Shown here: piece by piece, positions 53,783 to 63,196 of the stretch
How the letters are laid out: each line of letters begins with the position of its first letter
Numbering within the stretch: position 1 is the first letter of the stretch
NCBI RefSeq assembly: GCF_000235405.2
Contig: NC_017095.1
Location: 558,001 to 622,000 of the forward strand
Direction: 5' to 3'
Length of the DNA stretch: 64,000 bases
Origin: Fervidobacterium pennivorans DSM 9078
Lineage (GTDB): Bacteria; Thermotogota; Thermotogae; Thermotogales; Fervidobacteriaceae
Notes under the pieces: model-generated
Databases searched by the model: none
What the model saw: only the letters and a program-made list of their open reading frames with translations
What the model was told of the DNA's origin: nothing
Program-made: the position numbers and the translations under genes

Positions 53783-56700
53783 TTACCATTTTACAAACAC
53801 CCGGATTACATGTTCGCTTGCATTCCCGAAAGTGTCGTAAGCAACAGCCTTAATTGTGACTGCACCGTCCGATACACCATACTTATCCCCAGACCTTCCT
53901 GTGTTTAGGTTATTTGCTCTGTCTTTGGGCCAAGGTGTGTTAGCCAATCCAAATGATGTTGTGTAAAGTGCGTAAAGGTGGTTGTCATCGCTTCCAAAAT
54001 ATATTACACCATCTTTACTAATTGTCAGACCGGAAGCTATATCTTCGTCAGCTTGGAATCTCCATTTGAGCTTTCCGTCAGGAGTCATCGCGTACAAATT
54101 GTTATCGTTGCTACCTATGTATATAACGCCATCGGCACCAATCACTGCGGAGGAAGTTATCGAATCTCCAGTTCTGAGTTTCCAATTCAACCTTCCGTTA
54201 GGTGATACAGCATAGAAATGGTTGTCTGTACTGCCAAAATAAACCGTGCCATCAGGTCCTATCACCGGACATGAGAGTATTTCACCATTTGTTTTGAATT
54301 TCCATTTCAATTTTCCATCAGGTGAGATTGCATATAGATAGGTATCTCTGCATCCAACATAGATTGTACCGTCAGCTCCGAGAGCAGGTGAGGATAATAC
54401 TTCTGCATCCATTTTAAATTTCCATTTTAATTTCCCTGTGGGCGAAATTGCATACAAGTGCTTGTCAGTGCTTGCTACGTATATGGTGCCGTCGTTACCA
54501 ATCGCTGGGGAAGAGTAAATCCAATTTCCGGTTTGGAATATCCATTTCAGTTTGCCTTGAGGTGTAAGAGCGTAAACGTAACTATCTTTGCTTGCAATAT
54601 AAATCGTTCCATCGGGAGCTATAGCAGGTGATGACCAGATTTCATAGCCAGTTTTAAATTTCCACTTTAGTTTACCATCTGGTGTAACAGCATAAAGATA
54701 GCTATCACTACTTCCAATGTATATTGTTCCATCATTGCCTATAGCAGGTGATGACCAAATCTCATAGCCAGTTGGGAATTTCCATTTGATTTCCCCATCA
54801 GGAGATATTGCATACAAGAAGCCATCAAGACTTCCAACGTAGATTGTTCCATCATCTGCCACGGCTGGTGTTGAGAGTATGTCACCGTTAGTTTTTATTT
54901 TCCACTTAAGTGCACCTTCACTGAGGTTTAAATTGAATTCGTAAGGTTCAGAGGTTACCTCACCTACTTTTTGTCCGGCAACGTACAATTCAACTTTGGA
55001 AACTCCGTTCTCATCACTTGCTGTTACAGCAATCCTCGACTCTTTCGTTATTGTTGAAGCATCTGTCAAATCTATAAATGATAATTTCGGAGGGGTTCTA
55101 TCGATGATGAGGGTTATGTATTTTTCTGATTTGTTTCCATACTTGTCCTGTGCAACTACTTTCAATGTGTATGGTTTTTCTTCGAATTCTGAAGTATTGA
55201 TGTTCAAAAGCCCAAATCCTGTGTTAGCTTCGTGGACTTTTTGTTCGCCTAGGTATGTTTCCAGTTTTTCTATCCCGCTCTTATCAAATGCGTAGATAGT
55301 GACCTGGATATTTCCAGTAACTACTGTTTTCTCATTGTAGGGTGAGATGTAAACCTGAGGTTCACTGTTGTCTATTTTAACAAATACCGTTTGCTTCTTT
55401 TTGTTTTCCGCAACGTCGTAAGCAACTACGGTTAGTTCCAATTTGATTCCTGAATAGTCAAGTTCATCGAGGATATTTGCCGTATTTGCGAGATTTCTGC
55501 CAAGCTTGGGCCAAGGACTTGCTGCTAATCCCAACGAAGAAGATTGAATTGCAAACAAATAACCATTTGAACCTGAGATGTACAACCTGCCGTCATCACT
55601 AATTGTTGGAGGCATTAAAACCCCTGCATCTTCTTCAAGTTCTAAAACCCATTTCTTTTCACCTGAAACAGTTATCGCATATAGATACTTACCAGCTGTA
55701 ACGTAGATTAAATTATCAAAGCCAAGTGTAGGAGATGAGGTAACAGGATTATCAGTTTCAAATTCCCACTTTAGCTTACCATCTGGTGAAATTGCGTAGA
55801 GTTTGTCGCTGCCTATGTAAATCGTCCCATCTGGACCTATTATTGCTGAGTACTTTATACCATCAGGTGTCAGGAATTTCCATTTGAGTTTTCCCTCGGA
55901 CGTGATTGCGTAAAGGTATTTATCACTACTTGCGATAAATATGCTACCATCAATGCCTAGTGCTGGAGATGTGTCTATTTCACCTTCTGTTTTAAATTCC
56001 CAAAGTAATTTACCTGTTGGTGTTAGTGCATACAGATGCCCGTCCTTACTACCGATATAAATTGTCCCGTTATAGTCTATAGCTGGTGACGAAAGAATTT
56101 CACCTTTTGTTTGGAACTTCCATTTCAGTTTTCCATCAGCATTCACAGCGTATATGAATCCATCTCGACTTCCAAAGAAAATAGTACTATCTTCTGTGCT
56201 AATGGCTGGTGATGAGTATATTGCATCCCCAATTTTAAAATTCCATTTCAAGGAACCATCCGGGCAGAGGGCATATAAATACCCATTGAGATTTGCAACA
56301 TATATGGTTCCATCGTTCGATATCGATGGTGAAGCGTGAATTCTTCCGTTTGTTTGGAATTTCCATTTAACTTGTCCAGAAGGGGTTAACGAGTACACAA
56401 AACCATCGTAAGTTCCTATGTACATTGTTCCGTCTCTTGCCAGCGCAGGACTTGACCATACTTCAGTATTCAACTTTGCCTTCCATATTTCTCTTCCTAC
56501 GTTTTCTATGTTTGGAGTTCCAATTTTTGGAATTTGAACTGTGTTCAGGTCGATAACAAATGTATATGGCGGAGTTAGTTTTTCTGCTATCTTCTGACCT
56601 TGTAAATACAATTCTACTTTGCTGATACCATTATCATCTTTTGCTTCAGTTTCTACAGTGAACTCCTTTTTTACAAAATCTCCATGCTTTGGAGCTTTGA

Positions 56701-58093
56701 AGTAAAGAACTGGTGGCACGTAATCTGGAATGACTTTTATAACTTCCTGTGCCTTGTTACCAGATTTGCTATACGCAATTGCTTTAAGCTCCAAATATGA
56801 GCTAATTCCCGATTTGTCACCAAAAAGTGCTGTATTGCAGGCATTTCCTTTGAACTTGGGCCACGAACTGTTCGCAAGACCAAACGAAGAAGTTTGAACT
56901 GCATAGATAATTCCATTTGCCGTTGTGAAGTAAATCGTTCCACCGAGATTTATAGCAGGTGATGAGATAATAGCAGCTGCTGCTTTGAAGCTCCAGGATA
57001 ACTGGCCATTGGAAGATAGACAATAAAGCATGTTATCTGAACTTGATACGTAAATCTTGCCATCAGCACCTATTAGTGGAGAGGAGGTTATTTCTTTCTC
57101 TGTTTTGAATTTCCACTTTTGTGTTCCGTCCGGAGAAATCGCATAGAGATAGCCATCTTTACTTGTTGCGTAAATCGTTCCATCAGGTCCTATAACAGGT
57201 GAAGAGACGATGTCATCACCAGTTTCGAACTTCCATTTTAGTGTTCCGTCAGGATTGATTGAATAAAGGAAATTGTCGAGGCTTCCAAAGTAAATTGTTC
57301 CATCGTTTGAAATTGCAGGTGAAGAGGTTATATCGTTATTCGCCTTGAACTTCCAAATGAGTTTACCTGTGGTGGTGACTGCGTAAAAGTAGTCGTCAGA
57401 ACTTCCAAAGTATATTGCATTTTCTGTAATAGCCGGTGAAGAGGAAATCCAACCACCGGTTTTAAATTTCCATAAAAGCTTACCATCCTTCGTAACAGCG
57501 TAAAGATGCCCATCGTAGCTTCCAACATATATCGTGCCGTCTTTTCCTATGGATGGAGAAGAAACTATGCGGTCGTTTGTTTTGAACTTCCATTTCAGTG
57601 AACCATCTGGTTTTATAGCGTAAAGATATGTGTCTGAACTACCGATATATACAGTTCCGTCCGGTCCTACTGCAGGTGAAGAAAGGACCTCACCACCGGT
57701 TTTAAACTTCCATTTTATTTTTCCATCAGAAGATATGGCGTAGAGATTAGTATCTTTACTCGCGATATAAATTGTTCCATCTGCTGTCAGTGCCGGGGAA
57801 GATGCTATGTAGTTGCCAATTTGAAGTCTCCACTTGAGTTGACCAACGTTAACCGGAAATTGGAAATTATAAGGTTCATTGGATTTTTCCGAAATTTTGA
57901 AACCGTTAACGTATAGCTCTACTAATTTAATACCCTTTTGGTCGCTGGCTGAAACACCAACTAGGAACTCTGATGAAACGTAGCCCCCATTCTTAGGAGA
58001 GATAATTTTTACGTCGAGTGCAAATGCCAAGAGTGACAAAAAGATTAGGATAACAGGCAAAACTTTAAATCCCCGTTTCCGATGGAACTTCAT
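53783..58093 (-). CDS. Giant secreted protein: three 8-bladed PQQ-type propellers nested in Ig-like domains
   Basis: 1436 aa with a signal peptide (GFKVLPVILIFLSLLAFA). It contains 24 PQQ-type blades of about 39 residues (pattern KWKFKT-x-SSPAI-x-DGTIYIGS-x-LYAI-x-PDG) in three sets of eight, at about 85-415, 540-880 and 1076-1410. Each set ends with a signature close to SSFGLA(N/A)xPWPKxxxNxxNT. Each set is inserted in an Ig-like domain: the first half (EPYNFQF) precedes and the last strands (LELKAIAYSKSGNKAQEVIKV) follow. A fourth Ig-like domain (about 925-1015) is uninterrupted. The protein is probably a surface scaffold or adhesin. ATG 58093 has GGGGGTGA upstream; open frame from 58114. 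Confidence 0.88.
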   Translation of the reverse strand: MKFHRKRGFKVLPVILIFLSLLAFALDVKIISPKNGGYVSSEFLVGVSASDQKGIKLVELYVNGFKISEKSNEPYNFQFPVNVGQLKWRLQIGNYIASSPALTADGTIYIASKDTNLYAISSDGKIKWKFKTGGEVLSSPAVGPDGTVYIGSSDTYLYAIKPDGSLKWKFKTNDRIVSSPSIGKDGTIYVGSYDGHLYAVTKDGKLLWKFKTGGWISSSPAITENAIYFGSSDDYFYAVTTTGKLIWKFKANNDITSSPAISNDGTIYFGSLDNFLYSINPDGTLKWKFETGDDIVSSPVIGPDGTIYATSKDGYLYAISPDGTQKWKFKTEKEITSSPLIGADGKIYVSSSDNMLYCLSSNGQLSWSFKAAAAIISSPAINLGGTIYFTTANGIIYAVQTSSFGLANSSWPKFKGNACNTALFGDKSGISSYLELKAIAYSKSGNKAQEVIKVIPDYVPPVLYFKAPKHGDFVKKEFTVETEAKDDNGISKVELYLQGQKIAEKLTPPYTFVIDLNTVQIPKIGTPNIENVGREIWKAKLNTEVWSSPALARDGTMYIGTYDGFVYSLTPSGQVKWKFQTNGRIHASPSISNDGTIYVANLNGYLYALCPDGSLKWNFKIGDAIYSSPAISTEDSTIFFGSRDGFIYAVNADGKLKWKFQTKGEILSSPAIDYNGTIYIGSKDGHLYALTPTGKLLWEFKTEGEIDTSPALGIDGSIFIASSDKYLYAITSEGKLKWKFLTPDGIKYSAIIGPDGTIYIGSDKLYAISPDGKLKWEFETDNPVTSSPTLGFDNLIYVTAGKYLYAITVSGEKKWVLELEEDAGVLMPPTISDDGRLYISGSNGYLFAIQSSSLGLAASPWPKLGRNLANTANILDELDYSGIKLELTVVAYDVAENKKKQTVFVKIDNSEPQVYISPYNEKTVVTGNIQVTIYAFDKSGIEKLETYLGEQKVHEANTGFGLLNINTSEFEEKPYTLKVVAQDKYGNKSEKYITLIIDRTPPKLSFIDLTDASTITKESRIAVTASDENGVSKVELYVAGQKVGEVTSEPYEFNLNLSEGALKWKIKTNGDILSTPAVADDGTIYVGSLDGFLYAISPDGEIKWKFPTGYEIWSSPAIGNDGTIYIGSSDSYLYAVTPDGKLKWKFKTGYEIWSSPAIAPDGTIYIASKDSYVYALTPQGKLKWIFQTGNWIYSSPAIGNDGTIYVASTDKHLYAISPTGKLKWKFKMDAEVLSSPALGADGTIYVGCRDTYLYAISPDGKLKWKFKTNGEILSCPVIGPDGTVYFGSTDNHFYAVSPNGRLNWKLRTGDSITSSAVIGADGVIYIGSNDNNLYAMTPDGKLKWRFQADEDIASGLTISKDGVIYFGSDDNHLYALYTTSFGLANTPWPKDRANNLNTGRSGDKYGVSDGAVTIKAVAYDTFGNASEHVIRVFVKW

Positions 58094-58267
58094 AACTTCA
58101 CCCCCTGATTGCATTTACTCTGATTTTACTAGAAGTACATTATCCCCCCTATTTTGCTCTGCATAAAACAAATCAATTAGTCAACTATTTTAGAGTTAGC
58201 TTTGGCACTCAACATGGTATTATTCAAAAATAAAACAAGCTTGCATGTTTACATACAATCACCATAG

Positions 58268-59364
58268 TTATTTTTTGAACAACACCATAGTTATATCGTC
58301 TTCTTGTAAAACAGAAGCACGCAAATGCAATGTTTTGAGATATATTGTTGATGTAGTATCACTTGGTGAAATTATATCAAGCAACCCCTGAGTAGTAAGC
58401 ATCCCTGATTTTGTCTTCATTTCCGTTAATCCATCGGTGTACAACAGCAAGTTCCCATCGCTTAGATTGTAAGTGTTGATGATGGATTCGTCGTATTCTT
58501 CAGAGAATCCAAATCCGACGGGTATCACATTTTTCGTTTCAATCAATGTCTTCTTGGTCACATTTATTGGTGAAGGATGTCCCATGTTAACGAATCTATA
58601 AACCCCTTCGCTAAGTTGACCAATAACGCCTGTGAGGTATATGTTTTGAAAGCTGAATTTTTTGAGTTCGTTTTCCAGAAGGAACGGTAAACCTTGTAAT
58701 GGAGGGTCGAACGCAATTATTGTATCCAAAGTAGTACGAACAAGCATACTTACAAGCGCAGCCGCAATACCGTGTCCGCTTATGTCTATTATGCCTACCC
58801 AAGGTGGATTGTAATATATCATATCCCCTCCAAGTCCAGTAGATGGACGATAGAAGAATTCGATATTTTCGGTGTTTTGTGGGACAAAACTTTCTTGAAT
58901 TCTTATAGCAAGGCTCATATCTGCATCCATTTTTTCGGCATCAGTGAATAATTCAATGGCACCAAGTACTTCGTTATCCTTTTTTATGGGCAAACCAACA
59001 ACTGAAAACTGGCGCCTTTTTCCTGATTTGGTAAGTCCATACACCGCAAATGGTACTTGAACTTAAGTCCATACACCGCAAATGGTACTTGAACTGGGAT
59101 ACCATTTTTGATTGATTGATAAAGTGGACACAGCTCAGTATTACACACAGGAATACCCGTTCTGTCAACATGGTTCAATACTTGTTCAGCACAAAATTTA
59201 CCAACTACTTCATTTGCTTCGTAACCTGTTAACTTTGTAGCCTGCTTGTTCCAAAAAACGATACGTCGGTTTTTATCTACAACGTACGCAGGTATTTCTA
59301 GCTCATCAAGAAAATCTACAACTTTCGTTTCTTGAAGATGTTCTAATATCCCTTCTGAGAACAT
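58268..59364 (-). pseudogene. PAS-SpoIIE-type phosphatase, frameshifted by tandem duplication
   Basis: Two overlapping frames, 58984-59364 and 58268-59044, make one protein. The first (MFSEGILEHLQETKVVDFLDELEIPAYVVDKNRRIVFWNKQATKLTGYEANEVVGK) is a PAS domain. The second is a SpoIIE/RsbU-type PP2C phosphatase with GLGGDMIYY, GIIDISGHGIAAALVSML, and LLLYTDGLTEMKTK. A perfect 32-bp tandem duplication at 59032-59095 shifts the frame between VPFAVYGL and TKSGKRRQFSVVG. Removing one unit restores a protein of about 355 aa. It would relieve an anti-sigma-type switch. It may be recent damage or a reversible on/off state. Confidence 0.85.
59032..59095. repeat. Perfect 32-bp tandem duplication
   Basis: Two identical 32-base units, 59032-59063 and 59064-59095, beginning TAAGTCCATACACCGC and ending GGTACTTGAACT. 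Since 32 is not a multiple of three, the extra unit breaks the PAS-phosphatase gene. Confidence 0.95.
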
Positions 59365-59395
59365 ACTCTCACCACCCTAAGATTTTTTGCTGACT

Positions 59396-60670
59396 TTATT
59401 TTATTCTAGAAATGAATTCTTTAAGCCAGTCTTTGTATGCCGTTTTGTCGAACAGCAGACTTTCATTAAAGGTCAGATTAACAATTTGAATCTGGTCCTC
59501 TTCTAAATTGTTTTCAACGATTACCTTTGATAACGGCATTACAATATAAGCTCTTGTGTTTGGAAGAATCTTCCAAAACTCGTCTGTGTAGAATGAAAGG
59601 TCTGAGAAAAGTGTGCTTGTTTCATTCTCTGTTGTTAGCACTTTCCCAATCTTATTAGTTGCAACAAAAGAAAGCAGAATTTTGTGGGGTGTGTAAAAAC
59701 AAGAACTGTCTACAATGAAATAAACGTCTTTGGAAATTCTGGCGCTGTCTGGTTCAATGGGAATTTGCTTCTTTTCTACTTGACGGTATCTATAGCGTGT
59801 TATTAGTTTCGGGTAAAGATAAGTTGGTTCATCTATAAGTCTTGAGATGATGGCTGAAGGGATGGTAGCATCACCATCAGAGGCGTAACGCAAATCGAAA
59901 ATTATGCTTCCGTTCTTGTTTGACAATTTTTGAAATACATCTTCTACGACTTTCATATCCTCTTTTTTTGAAATATTAAAGGTGTTAATCTTCACAATGG
60001 TGTATTGTCCCAGGTTGTATAGTTCAACGGGTGTTAAATGCATATCTTTTTGAAAATCTTTAAAGGAAATGGTTTTGATGTAAGATGTGCGCTGAGCAGA
60101 TGAATTGGGTAGTTGATACTTTATTTGTAAAGTACTTGCATCAATTATCTTAGGATAGTGTGGTAGGAGCTTATCTACGAAGGAGTAGACCTGTTGGAAG
60201 TTCTCACACGTGGGATACAAATTCTTATACTTTTCTAAGATATCCTCTATAGGATAACCATTTATCGACAATATAGTCGAACCAACGGGTATTTCACATT
60301 CGCTCATCGAAACAACGACTTTTCCATCGACGTACTTAAACCTTAAGGGTAATACTTTGTCCGTTGATTTTAGTGGTATTTCCAAACGGGTTGTGTTGTC
60401 TTTAAAAATCGAAAGTAACGGGTAAACCGCGAGGGCAAACTCGTATGGTGTTTGACGTTTATCGATTGTTAGTTTTGTGTTGGTTAATTCATAAATTAAT
60501 TTGGCATCAACGAGGTCAACATGTCTGTCTCTAAGCCATTCTATGACAACTCCTAAATCGACTTGCAGAGCATATGGAGAGTAACGAAAGTGCTCGTAAG
60601 CATAAATGGCGATGCCACCTATTACGAATACTGCAATTATGAAGATTATAGTAAAATTAATCCCTTTCAT
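59396..60670 (-). CDS. S41-peptidase-like exported protein, probably non-catalytic
   Basis: 424 aa with an N-terminal membrane helix (TIIFIIAVFVIGGIAIYAY). A PDZ-like segment (EIPVGSTILSINGYPIEDIL near residue 128-147) precedes an S41-like core: IIFDLRYASDGDATIPSAIISRL near 255-277 and VYFIVDSSCFYTPHKILLSFVATNKIGKVLTTE near 318-350. In active C-terminal processing peptidases the latter region is T-x-SAAE; here it is DSSCFYTP, so the catalytic Ser/Lys arrangement is doubtful. ATG 60670 has GAGGTGA upstream. A TATAAT (minus strand, 60711-60716) lies about 40 bases upstream. Confidence 0.68.
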   Translation of the reverse strand: MKGINFTIIFIIAVFVIGGIAIYAYEHFRYSPYALQVDLGVVIEWLRDRHVDLVDAKLIYELTNTKLTIDKRQTPYEFALAVYPLLSIFKDNTTRLEIPLKSTDKVLPLRFKYVDGKVVVSMSECEIPVGSTILSINGYPIEDILEKYKNLYPTCENFQQVYSFVDKLLPHYPKIIDASTLQIKYQLPNSSAQRTSYIKTISFKDFQKDMHLTPVELYNLGQYTIVKINTFNISKKEDMKVVEDVFQKLSNKNGSIIFDLRYASDGDATIPSAIISRLIDEPTYLYPKLITRYRYRQVEKKQIPIEPDSARISKDVYFIVDSSCFYTPHKILLSFVATNKIGKVLTTENETSTLFSDLSFYTDEFWKILPNTRAYIVMPLSKVIVENNLEEDQIQIVNLTFNESLLFDKTAYKDWLKEFISRIK

Positions 60671-60760
60671 TACCTATCACCTCACTTTTAAATCGTGTTT
60701 CTTCGTTTTTATTATACTACTTTTTTTCAAACAAGTGTGTGAAGTTAGGGCTGTGGTTGG

Positions 60761-60788
60761 TTGAAAAGTAATAGATTGAGAGTATAAT
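60761..60788 (+). promoter_or_regulatory. Promoter of PAP2-phosphatase gene
   Basis: TTGAAA (60761-60766) and TATAAT (60783-60788) are spaced 16 bases, about 36 bases before the ATG at 60824. Confidence 0.75.
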
Positions 60789-60823
60789 CTTTTTAGAACG
60801 CGGTCTGCCAGGAGTGAGATTGG

Positions 60824-61498
60824 ATGGGGAAGTTAAAATTTTTAAACATAAATGTTATTTTTGCAGCAATGACTCTAGTAATATTGCTCAGTTTCAGTCT
60901 ATCATTTGGTCAAACTTGCGGTAGTGCGGATTATTTTGACGAGTTGAAAGTGGACTTATCGTCTTTATTTAAGACCAATGATTCGCAAATTTATCTGTTC
61001 TCATTAGGAGCGTTTAGCTTCGCACTCGACAGCACTGTTAACGAAAGTCTCCCGAGCTCGGATTTTTTCAAAGTCTTGAATGACATTGATATTTTTGATT
61101 TTGCATTAATTTCAATAATAGCATCGGGATTGATATTTCCATTTGATAGCTACACAGCGTGGACTGTTATCGAAAGTTTTGCAGTGAGTGTGCTTATAAC
61201 AGGAACTATAAAATTTCTGGTGGGGCGTGCAAGACCTTTTGTTAATGGAAATCCTTTTCTTTTTAAATTCTTTTCAATGGAAAACGCCTACCAGTCGTTC
61301 CCATCAGGACACGCCGCGATAAGTTGGGCGATATTTACACCTATTGCCGAAAGGTTCGGGAAGTTTTGGTACGTTGTTCCGACAATATTCTCACTTCAAC
61401 GACTTTGGTCAAAAAACCACTGGTTTTCAGATGTTTATTATGGATTTCTTCTTGGATACACAACGGGATATTCTTTGTATTATTCCAGAAGTGAGTGA
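60824..61498 (+). CDS. PAP2-family membrane phosphatase
   Basis: 224-aa membrane protein with an N-terminal signal-anchor and further helices. PAP2 motifs are present: KFLVGRARPF near residue 129 (KxxxxxxRP-like), PSGHAA near 160, and QRLWSKNHWFSDV near 192 (R-x5-H-x3-D). In the last motif the usual Ser-Arg is Gln-Arg. It probably dephosphorylates a lipid phosphate such as undecaprenyl pyrophosphate or phosphatidic acid at the outer face. The next gene begins within its stop region. Confidence 0.85.
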   Translation: MGKLKFLNINVIFAAMTLVILLSFSLSFGQTCGSADYFDELKVDLSSLFKTNDSQIYLFSLGAFSFALDSTVNESLPSSDFFKVLNDIDIFDFALISIIASGLIFPFDSYTAWTVIESFAVSVLITGTIKFLVGRARPFVNGNPFLFKFFSMENAYQSFPSGHAAISWAIFTPIAERFGKFWYVVPTIFSLQRLWSKNHWFSDVYYGFLLGYTTGYSLYYSRSE

Positions 61499-61542
61499 AC
61501 AGATATTTCAAACAATGTTCACCTTTGATGGGGGTGATAGGA

Positions 61543-62508
61543 TTGTTCATCTACGAGTATGATAGGACACTACCGTTTAACCTTGAGGTTGAAAAAACAG
61601 AAAAATACGAGCTATTGTCATATGATACAGTATACGAGCCTGATATCCCCGAATCAAAGAAGATTTACACATATCGTTTCCGTGCAACAAATCCTTGGGC
61701 AAAGGTTGTATTTTTACACGGAATAGGCAATGGACATATACCCTATCTTATGTGGTTTGGCGAGTATTTTGCTTCGAAAGGTATCGAAACGTTTTTTGTG
61801 ATTCAACCCTATCATATGCAGCGTGCCAAACCTAACTGGAATGGTGGCGAACCGTTCTTCCATCATTCACCGGCACATTGTATCGTTAGATTTCACCAGG
61901 CAATCAAAGATGTCAGAAGAACTATTGATTTGCTTGAGACACTCGAAGATGTTAAAAATCTTCCAACGGGTATCATTGGATTTAGCTTCGGTGGTATGAT
62001 AACGGCAATGAGTATGGCTTTAGATAAACGATTGGAGGCTGGTATCATCGCATTTTCAGGCGGAGATTGGCGTTGGATAAATTGGTATTCACCATATGTG
62101 GAACCCGTTAGGGAAGGATACGCGAAATACAGTAACGAATGGGGATGCAAGGATGAGCAAAAATGTGTTGAACTAAGGAGCGCGAGTAGAAAAAAGGTTC
62201 ACACGCTGAAAAGCATAGACGAGATATTCTCACTTACTCCAACGTGTTTTCATTACGACCCAATTTCGTATGCGAAGTTTATCGACCAACCAGTTTTAAT
62301 GTTCACAGGGGTGTTTGATAAAGTTATTCCGCCTCAAGCCTCTAATGGTTTTTACAGATTACTACCAAATGCAAAAAAGATATCTGTGCCATCTGGTCAC
62401 AAGTCATCATATTTGTTTAGAAGGTTCATCGGTAGAGCAAGTGTAAAATTTTTGAGAGATTGTCTTATCAAAAATCGAAGCCAAAATGCTAATCTTAATA
62501 TCGTTTGA
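61543..62508 (+). CDS. Alpha/beta hydrolase
   Basis: About 322 aa. The nucleophile elbow GFSFGG is near residue 145, an oxyanion-region FLHGIGNGH is near 56, the acid lies in FTGVFDKVIPP near 254, and the His in PSGHKSS near 284. No signal peptide is evident. TTG 61543 is the preferred start because GGGGGTGA ends 5 bases before it; ATG 61528 and ATG 61495 are also in frame. Substrate unknown. It lies directly downstream of the PAP2 gene and probably shares its promoter. Confidence 0.75.
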   Translation: MFIYEYDRTLPFNLEVEKTEKYELLSYDTVYEPDIPESKKIYTYRFRATNPWAKVVFLHGIGNGHIPYLMWFGEYFASKGIETFFVIQPYHMQRAKPNWNGGEPFFHHSPAHCIVRFHQAIKDVRRTIDLLETLEDVKNLPTGIIGFSFGGMITAMSMALDKRLEAGIIAFSGGDWRWINWYSPYVEPVREGYAKYSNEWGCKDEQKCVELRSASRKKVHTLKSIDEIFSLTPTCFHYDPISYAKFIDQPVLMFTGVFDKVIPPQASNGFYRLLPNAKKISVPSGHKSSYLFRRFIGRASVKFLRDCLIKNRSQNANLNIV

Positions 62509-62546
62509 CGTTTCATTTTTAAGAAGTCTTCTCAAACTGTCGGTTC

Positions 62547-62702
62547 TTATGGATAACCTTTCAAACGAAGTCCCAGGAGGAACCACAATTTGCCAAGTAT
62601 TACGACAGTTATAATAAGAATAACGAGCACCGCTACAAGAACACTGCCGTTTCTAAATTTTTCTAATGATTTCAGGAATAGAGCATTTTTTCGTTTTTTC
62701 AT
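62547..62702 (-). CDS. Small single-helix membrane protein (possible)
   Basis: 51 aa, too short to be obvious. The start is ATG 62702 with GGGGGAAA upstream; a charged N-terminus (KKRKNALFLKSLEKFRNG) precedes one strong hydrophobic helix (SVLVAVLVILIITVVILGKLWFLLGL). The frame looks like real membrane-protein coding. No homologue is recognised. It is tail-to-tail with the hydrolase gene, and the IS-like element starts 25 bases upstream. Confidence 0.4.
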   Translation of the reverse strand: MKKRKNALFLKSLEKFRNGSVLVAVLVILIITVVILGKLWFLLGLRLKGYP

Positions 62703-62726
62703 GAAAATTTCCCCCATCCCCGAAAC

Positions 62727-63113
62727 GATAATGTTAACTAAAAGTATTGAAACTTTCCAAAAACCGCATTATCCTTTAAAGATGGGACACCCCCAACCAA
62801 CTCTCGACAAAGGAGGTATCCCGATATGAACAACTCAACACTCTCTTGTCCCAAATGCGGTTCCACCAGCTTGTACAAAAACGGTCATGACAAATACGGT
62901 AACCAACAATTCCTTTGCAAAGCCTGCCATCATTCTTTCAAACTTTCCCATTCTCACAAACACAAAAACTTCCCTTTCCCTTATCCCAAATGCACTTCTT
63001 GTGGTAAATCTAAGGTTTTTGTGTAGTGAAGAATCTTTGGAAAACGCACAATGGTAATATCAATCTCATTCTTTCACACTTACACTCTTTCATCACTACA
63101 AGTTAACACTATC
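62727..63113 (+). mobile_element. 387-bp IS-like miniature element with 26-bp inverted repeats
   Basis: The ends 62727-62752 (GATAATGTTAACTAAAAG...) and 63088-63113 (reverse complement GATAGTGTTAACTTGTAG...) match at 20 of 26 positions as terminal inverted repeats. The element carries only the first 66 codons of a transposase, so it cannot move by itself. No clear target-site duplication is visible. Its left end occurs twice more, at 27366-27475 and 35643-35754. Confidence 0.75.
62826..63026 (+). pseudogene. Truncated zinc-ribbon transposase
   Basis: 66 aa with two zinc-ribbon pairs: CPKCGS ... FLCKAC near residues 8-31 and YPKCTSCGKS near 54-62. It then stops. This resembles the N-terminus of IS6/IS240-like or related DDE transposases; the DDE catalytic domain is missing. 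The AAAGGAGG ribosome site is intact. Family assignment is tentative. Confidence 0.65.
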
Positions 63114-63143
63114 ATATATTTTTCAATTTATCTTAATACGTGA

Positions 63144-63149
63144 TATAAT
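63144..63149 (+). promoter_or_regulatory. Extended -10 promoter of the amidotransferase gene
   Basis: TGATATAAT, an extended -10 box (TATAAT 63144-63149), lies 48 bases before the ATG at 63197. A -35 box is weak (TTTCAA, 63121-63126). Confidence 0.5.
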
Positions 63150-63196
63150 AATTATACCACATAATTTTGAAAAACTACAAACGTGGAGGAATTGTT

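Noticed and set aside
53783-58093. PQQ-dependent dehydrogenase
   Set aside because: The blades are PQQ-type, but there are no PQQ or metal ligands, disulfide ring or cytochrome domain; the Ig-like context points to a structural surface protein.
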